NCBI GenBank assembly: GCA_040235555.1
Contig: JBECKZ010000022.1
Location: forward strand, 1-17,499
DNA from: RI-92 sp040235555
GTDB taxonomy: Bacteria; Pseudomonadota; Gammaproteobacteria; UBA6429; Thiohalophilaceae
Length of the DNA: 17,499 nucleotides
Reading direction: 5' to 3'
Within the stretch, counting starts at the first letter, position 1. The number at the start of each line of letters is the position of its first letter. The position numbers were made by a program, and so were the translations under genes. Of this stretch, positions 13,609 to 17,499 are shown piece by piece. The notes under the pieces were generated by a model. The model saw only the letters and a list, made by a program, of their open reading frames with translations, ran no database searches and was not told the origin of the DNA.

Positions 13609-15149
13609 GTACGACAGTCGCTGGGGAGAATACAGACCGTTCCCTGTGGGGTAGATTCTGGCATTACCTATTGATCCTGGCCACACTCGTGGTGACCTTC
13701 ATTGTCATTGTCGAGTTGATTAACATCCTGTTTTACGATCCGTATGGCGAGAAACATTTCCTGTTTACCCTGGGCGGTAGCCTGGCTGATGTTGGTGTCG
13801 GCAAGCTGACCTTTTTAATGTTTGGCTCGTTGGCTTTACTGCTGATGATGGGTCTGCCCATGGCCTTTGTGGTCGGTGGTCTTGGTGTGGTGTTCATCTA
13901 TCTGGTTGGTGGTCAGACGATGCTGAATATTATCCCGACGCGGATCTTTCCGCTGATGACTAACCCGAATCTTGCAGCTATTCCCTTATTCATCTTCATG
14001 GCCTCCATGCTCGAACGCGCCGGCCTGATCGAGGAGATGTTCGATGTGGTTTATAAATGGATGGGCGGCCTGCGTGGCGGTCTGGCTGCAGCGACGATTC
14101 TCGCTTCGACTATCCTCGCCGCCATGGTCGGTGTGATTGGTGCCGCTGTAGTGACGATGGGCATTATTGCGTTGCCGGCCATGCTCAAGCGCAATTACGA
14201 TCACAAGATTGCCCTGGGTTCGATCATGGCGGGTGGCACCCTGGGGATTCTTATCCCGCCGTCGATTCTCGCGATTCTCTACGCCGTGGTCGCACAGCAG
14301 TCGGTTGGCCAGCTTTATCTCGGTTCCGTGTTGCCCGGGCTGTTGCTCTCAGGCATGTATATCGCCTACGTTGTGATTCGTTCCTGGATCAATCCCAGCA
14401 TGGGCCCCTCGTTGCCAAAATCCGAACGGGTCAGTATGGGGCAGAAGCTGAAGCTGTTGGTCAACCTGATCGCACCGATCTTTCTGGTCTTTCTCGTTCT
14501 GGGACTGTTGTTTGGTGGCATTGCCACGCCGGTGGAAGCCGCTGGCATCGGGTCTTTCGGTGCGATTATCGTTGCAGCGATGCACCGACGTTTTAATTTG
14601 AAGATTCTGCGTGAGGCCTCTATTACCACGGCGCGTGCCTCAGCCATGGTGTTGTGGATCATTTTTGGGGCCTCCATCTTTGTCGGCTTTTTTATCCTGC
14701 AAGGTGGGCAGACCTTCATCACCGAGGCCATCCTGGGCACTGGCCTGCATCCCTATGGCATTTTATTACTGATGATGGTGATTCTGATCTTCCTTGGCAT
14801 GTTCCTGGACTGGGTCGGAATCCTTTTGCTGACCGTGCCGATCTTCGTACCTATCATTAAATCACTCAGCTTCGATGGACTGTTTGGATTACCCGCGGTG
14901 CCGGGCAGTCAGGAAGTGCTTTGGTTCGGGGTGTTGTACCTTGTCAACATGCAGATGTCATTTTTGAGTCCGCCTTTCGGTTATGCCCTGTTTTATTTGC
15001 GTGGTGTGTGTCCGCCCGAGATCAGTATGGCAACGATCTTCAAATCGTCACTGGTATTTCTGGCCATCCAGGCGTTTGGTCTGGTGCTATGTATCCTAAT
15101 CCCGGGCATCATTATTTTGCTACCACAGCTGGCTTATGGCCATGGTTGA
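13605..15149 (+). CDS. dctM: TRAP transporter large membrane subunit, DctM family, long form
   Basis: The protein is 514 aa from ATG 13605, overlapping the dctQ stop by four bases. It is hydrophobic throughout, with a dozen or more membrane segments. Family landmarks: MMGLPMAFVVGGLGVVF (81 on), IPLFIFMASMLERAGL (126-141), the helical hairpin region around GTLGILIPPS (211-220), and near the C-terminus MQMSFLSPPFGYALFY. This is the subunit that moves substrate with sodium. It is about 80 residues longer than common DctM proteins. The extra length includes an N-terminal helix at about 20-43 and a soluble-looking loop (YDPYGEKHF) before the usual start, as in the TakM/mannitol-chloroaromatic branch. 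Malate synthase follows after 49 bases with no obvious terminator, so one mRNA is likely. Confidence 0.9.
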   Translation: MSTTVAGENTDRSLWGRFWHYLLILATLVVTFIVIVELINILFYDPYGEKHFLFTLGGSLADVGVGKLTFLMFGSLALLLMMGLPMAFVVGGLGVVFIYLVGGQTMLNIIPTRIFPLMTNPNLAAIPLFIFMASMLERAGLIEEMFDVVYKWMGGLRGGLAAATILASTILAAMVGVIGAAVVTMGIIALPAMLKRNYDHKIALGSIMAGGTLGILIPPSILAILYAVVAQQSVGQLYLGSVLPGLLLSGMYIAYVVIRSWINPSMGPSLPKSERVSMGQKLKLLVNLIAPIFLVFLVLGLLFGGIATPVEAAGIGSFGAIIVAAMHRRFNLKILREASITTARASAMVLWIIFGASIFVGFFILQGGQTFITEAILGTGLHPYGILLLMMVILIFLGMFLDWVGILLLTVPIFVPIIKSLSFDGLFGLPAVPGSQEVLWFGVLYLVNMQMSFLSPPFGYALFYLRGVCPPEISMATIFKSSLVFLAIQAFGLVLCILIPGIIILLPQLAYGHG

Positions 15150-15198
15150 GGGACTTTCATTCGGTTAGCGTCGTAGAGCCCGACGAAAGGAGACCAGG

Positions 15199-16821
15199 AT
15201 GAATACCACTTCAGCATATGAACTCATTGAATCACAAGAGGCATTAGCCAGCCACGCACGCAGTACGATACTTACCTCTGATGCACTGGAATTTGTCGCA
15301 CAGCTGGCTAGTCGTTTTACTCCACGCGTCAAGGAGCGACTCGCCGCACGCCAGGAACGCCAGCTGCGGTTGGATCGTGGTGAAATGCTCGATTTCCTGA
15401 GTGAGACACGCGATATTCGCGAGAGCGATTGGGTGGTGGCGACGTTACCGGAGGATCTGCTGGATCGGCGAGTGGAGATCACCGGCCCGACCGATCGCAA
15501 GATGGTGATCAATGCCCTTAACTCTGGGGCAAAGTGTTACATGGCGGATTTTGAGGATTCGAATACGCCGACCTGGGTGAATCTGGTTGAGGGCCAGAAC
15601 AATCTTCTCGACGCCGTTGCGCGTAACATCGAGTACGACGACCCTGCCAGCGGCAAACACTACGTCCTCGGCGACAAGCTGGCGGTATTGCTGGTCCGCC
15701 CACGTGGCTGGCATTTGTGGGAACAGCACATGCGCGTGGCGGGTGAACCGGTACCGGGTGCCTTATTCGATTTCGGTTTATATTTTTTCCACAATGCCCG
15801 TACGTTGCTCGGGCGAGGCAGTGGTCCTTATTTCTATTTACCCAAGATGGAAAGCCATCTTGAAGCACGGCTATGGAACGATGTATTTAATTATGCCCAG
15901 GACCAGTTATCTATTCCACGTGGTAGCATCAAAGCGACGGTGCTGATTGAAACTATTCCAGCTTCATTTGAATTACACGAGATCCTATATGAATTGCGTG
16001 AACATTCTGCCGGGTTGAATTGCGGTCGATGGGATTATATTTTCAGTTTCATCAAGCGTTTTCGTAATCGCCCCGAATATGTAATTCCCGACAGACAACA
16101 AGTCAGTATGACCCAGCCATTCATGCGCGCCTACACACAGTTGGTGATACAGACCTGTCATCGTCGCAATGTGCATGCCATGGGCGGTATGGCTGCACAG
16201 ATCCCGATAAAGAACGATGAGGCGGCCAACCAGGCAGCCATTGAGAAAGTGCGAACGGATAAAATACGCGAGGTGAAAGATGGGCACGACGGCACCTGGG
16301 TGGCGCACCCGGCCCTGGTTCCTGTTGCGCTGGAGGTCTTTGACGCCCACATGCCGTCGGCCAACCAGATCGATCGCAAACGTGAAGATGTGCATATTCA
16401 AGCTGCTGATTTAGTCGAGGTTCCGAGCGGCGAACGTACTGATGCAGGTTTGCGTTACAACATGCGCGTTGCCATCCAGTACCTTGCCGCCTGGTTGAGT
16501 GGTTTCGGGGCGGTGCCGATATATCATCTTATGGAAGATGCAGCTACCGCTGAGATATCCCGCGCGCAGATTTGGCAATGGCTGCATCATCACGCGTCAG
16601 TTGGTAATAGTGCACTGGACAGCGAGCGCGTACGTAAGACATTGGATGAAGAGATGCAGCAAGTGCGTAGCGAGGTGGGTGCTGAGCATTTTGATAGCGG
16701 GCATTTTCAGGAAGCTCGCAATATCTTTGAACACCTGTGCCTGGATCGTGAATTCGCCGAATTTCTTACGCTTCCGGCCTACCAGCGATTATTACGGAAT
16801 GAAGGCCTGAGGGAAAAATAA
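15199..16821 (+). CDS. aceB: Malate synthase A
   Basis: The protein is 540 aa from ATG 15199, with AAAGGAG about eight bases upstream. It condenses glyoxylate with acetyl-CoA to give malate, in the cytoplasm. Length and motifs fit the A form: MADFEDSNTPTW (115 on), RPRGWHL with R168 contacting glyoxylate, magnesium ligands E251 (VLIETIPA) and D279 (NCGRWDYIFSFIK), DGTWVAHPALV (364 on), and the catalytic base D447 in MEDAATAEISR (445-455). All active-site residues are present, so the enzyme should work. No isocitrate lyase gene lies beside it. Instead it follows the TRAP genes, which suggests that glyoxylate, or something that yields it, enters through that transporter. A small imperfect hairpin in the 49-base gap ahead (CTTTC near 15161 with GAAAG near 15185) may touch the ribosome site. 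Confidence 0.95.
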   Translation: MNTTSAYELIESQEALASHARSTILTSDALEFVAQLASRFTPRVKERLAARQERQLRLDRGEMLDFLSETRDIRESDWVVATLPEDLLDRRVEITGPTDRKMVINALNSGAKCYMADFEDSNTPTWVNLVEGQNNLLDAVARNIEYDDPASGKHYVLGDKLAVLLVRPRGWHLWEQHMRVAGEPVPGALFDFGLYFFHNARTLLGRGSGPYFYLPKMESHLEARLWNDVFNYAQDQLSIPRGSIKATVLIETIPASFELHEILYELREHSAGLNCGRWDYIFSFIKRFRNRPEYVIPDRQQVSMTQPFMRAYTQLVIQTCHRRNVHAMGGMAAQIPIKNDEAANQAAIEKVRTDKIREVKDGHDGTWVAHPALVPVALEVFDAHMPSANQIDRKREDVHIQAADLVEVPSGERTDAGLRYNMRVAIQYLAAWLSGFGAVPIYHLMEDAATAEISRAQIWQWLHHHASVGNSALDSERVRKTLDEEMQQVRSEVGAEHFDSGHFQEARNIFEHLCLDREFAEFLTLPAYQRLLRNEGLREK

Positions 16822-16841
16822 AATGAGGCTTAGCTCAGGCG
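16804..16841. terminator. Inverted repeat between converging malate synthase and methyltransferase-like genes
   Basis: GCCTGAG near 16805-16811 is the reverse complement of CTCAGGC near 16834-16840; the space between contains an A-rich tract and the malate synthase stop. A smaller TGAG/CTCA pair sits inside it. It could serve as a weak shared 3' end structure, but neither strand has a good U-run. Confidence 0.3.
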
Positions 16842-17459
16842 CAGGATATATTCCTGCAAGCCATTGGCGAGCAGCATACCGCGTGTGACCCGGAACGGTG
16901 AAAAGAGTTTATTTAACATGGCCTGATGGTATGCCGGACTACTTGCTGTCCAGGGTGCGGGCAAATTTACCCTGACAGTCTGCTCTGGTGTCAGTCGGTA
17001 ATCACCGGGTTGTGCAGGCATGGTCTGGCGGGTGTGAATATAGGAATGCAAGATAGTATGTTCATCCGCCTGTGAAGCGAGATACTCGATTAATGCAGGC
17101 AGGACACGCTGATCGAGATAATTTGGCAAATCCCAGAGCAGCACAAGATTGAATGCATTTTGCCGATCAGCCTGGAGGGGGAAACAAGACTCAATTTTGC
17201 CGGTGAGTGTGTTGTCTTCCTCTTCTTCATCGGGTTGAACCGCAAGCAGCTGGTCCTTGCTCCCTGGCAAATACAATTTACAGTGATATTGTGAAAAAAA
17301 CTCCAGGATGCCGGGATATGCCGGGTTTAGATCGAGCACATCGATGCGTATGTCTGGCTCCAGGTCCTGCAACACACCGAACAGGAGCGGGCTTTTGAGG
17401 GAATAGCTCGTTTCCTGTTCGGCGGGCTGGTTAACCGCGCGCATCGGTATGTTTCTCAT
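16830..17459 (-). CDS. Methyltransferase-like (Rossmann-fold) protein, unknown function
   Basis: The protein is 209 aa from ATG 17459; a second ATG five codons in is possible. There is no good ribosome site. Two segments look like strands of a class I methyltransferase fold: IRIDVLDLNPAYPG at 37-50 (an acidic strand end, as where SAM ribose is held) and FNLVLLWDLPNYLD at 103-116 (the post-motif strand). The usual glycine-rich loop is missing or lies in the poorly conserved N-terminus, and there is an acidic insert at 77-82. It may therefore be a degenerate or non-catalytic member. No membrane segment or signal is present. It converges on malate synthase with 8 bases between stops. The open frame upstream could overlap its start by ATGA, which would explain the weak ribosome site. 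No partner or pathway is shown. Confidence 0.6.
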   Translation of the reverse strand: MRNIPMRAVNQPAEQETSYSLKSPLLFGVLQDLEPDIRIDVLDLNPAYPGILEFFSQYHCKLYLPGSKDQLLAVQPDEEEEDNTLTGKIESCFPLQADRQNAFNLVLLWDLPNYLDQRVLPALIEYLASQADEHTILHSYIHTRQTMPAQPGDYRLTPEQTVRVNLPAPWTASSPAYHQAMLNKLFSPFRVTRGMLLANGLQEYILRLS

Positions 17460-17499
17460 GGTGTTACCCGGATGGCTCGATAAAAAGGGTGTTTAGGCC
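17456..17499 (-). other. Possible 3' end of an upstream minus-strand gene
   Basis: Two reverse-strand frames are open from the window edge. One ends in TGA at 17456-17458, overlapping the methyltransferase-like start as ATGA (tail RAIRVTP). The other ends in TAA at 17464-17466 (tail LFIEPSG). Either could be the C-terminus of an upstream gene in one operon; 11-14 codons are too few to decide. Confidence 0.25.

Overview
The window looks like a chromosomal segment of a Gram-negative bacterium, probably a gammaproteobacterium. The clues are a type IV pilus retraction ATPase of the PilU type, an HD-GYP protein with an N-terminal DUF3391, a class III cyclase, a Tat-exported DctP-type TRAP receptor and a proteobacterial malate synthase A. 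I cannot name a genus. There are no rRNA or tRNA genes, CRISPR arrays, insertion sequences or phage genes.

Layout, left to right. 1-255 (-): N-terminus of an exported DUF11 repeat protein, cut by the window edge. 724-2022 (-): a phosphoglycosyl transferase fused to a ferritin-like di-iron domain, the most unusual gene here. 2229-2597 (+): a small three-helix membrane protein. It converges, across a strong shared terminator, on a small periplasmic DUF2147-like protein at 2656-3024 (-). 3319-5091 (+): a lone radical SAM enzyme of unknown reaction behind a good extended -10 promoter. 5358-6599 (+) and 6606-8117 (-): an HD-GYP protein and a membrane adenylate cyclase that converge with 6 bases between them. 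8118-9166: a gap of about 1 kb that is not featureless. It holds a frameshifted relic of a receiver domain and, less certainly, of an HPt domain. 9167-10264 (+): pilU. 10436-10897 (-): an exported c-type cytochrome. 10898-11692: a gap with no convincing gene.

11693-16821 (+) is a probable operon: dctP, dctQ, dctM (a TRAP transporter) and then malate synthase. An intercistronic hairpin lies between dctP and dctQ, and dctQ and dctM overlap by four bases. By eye this block is more GC-rich than its flanks. 16830-17459 (-) is a methyltransferase-like protein that converges on malate synthase and may be coupled to a further gene beyond the window.

Two functional themes stand out. In the middle, c-di-GMP turnover, cAMP synthesis, a lost two-component module and PilU suggest a surface-behaviour neighbourhood. 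On the right, an organic-acid importer runs into malate synthase, which suggests uptake of a small carboxylate linked to glyoxylate assimilation. Both themes are inferences from gene order.
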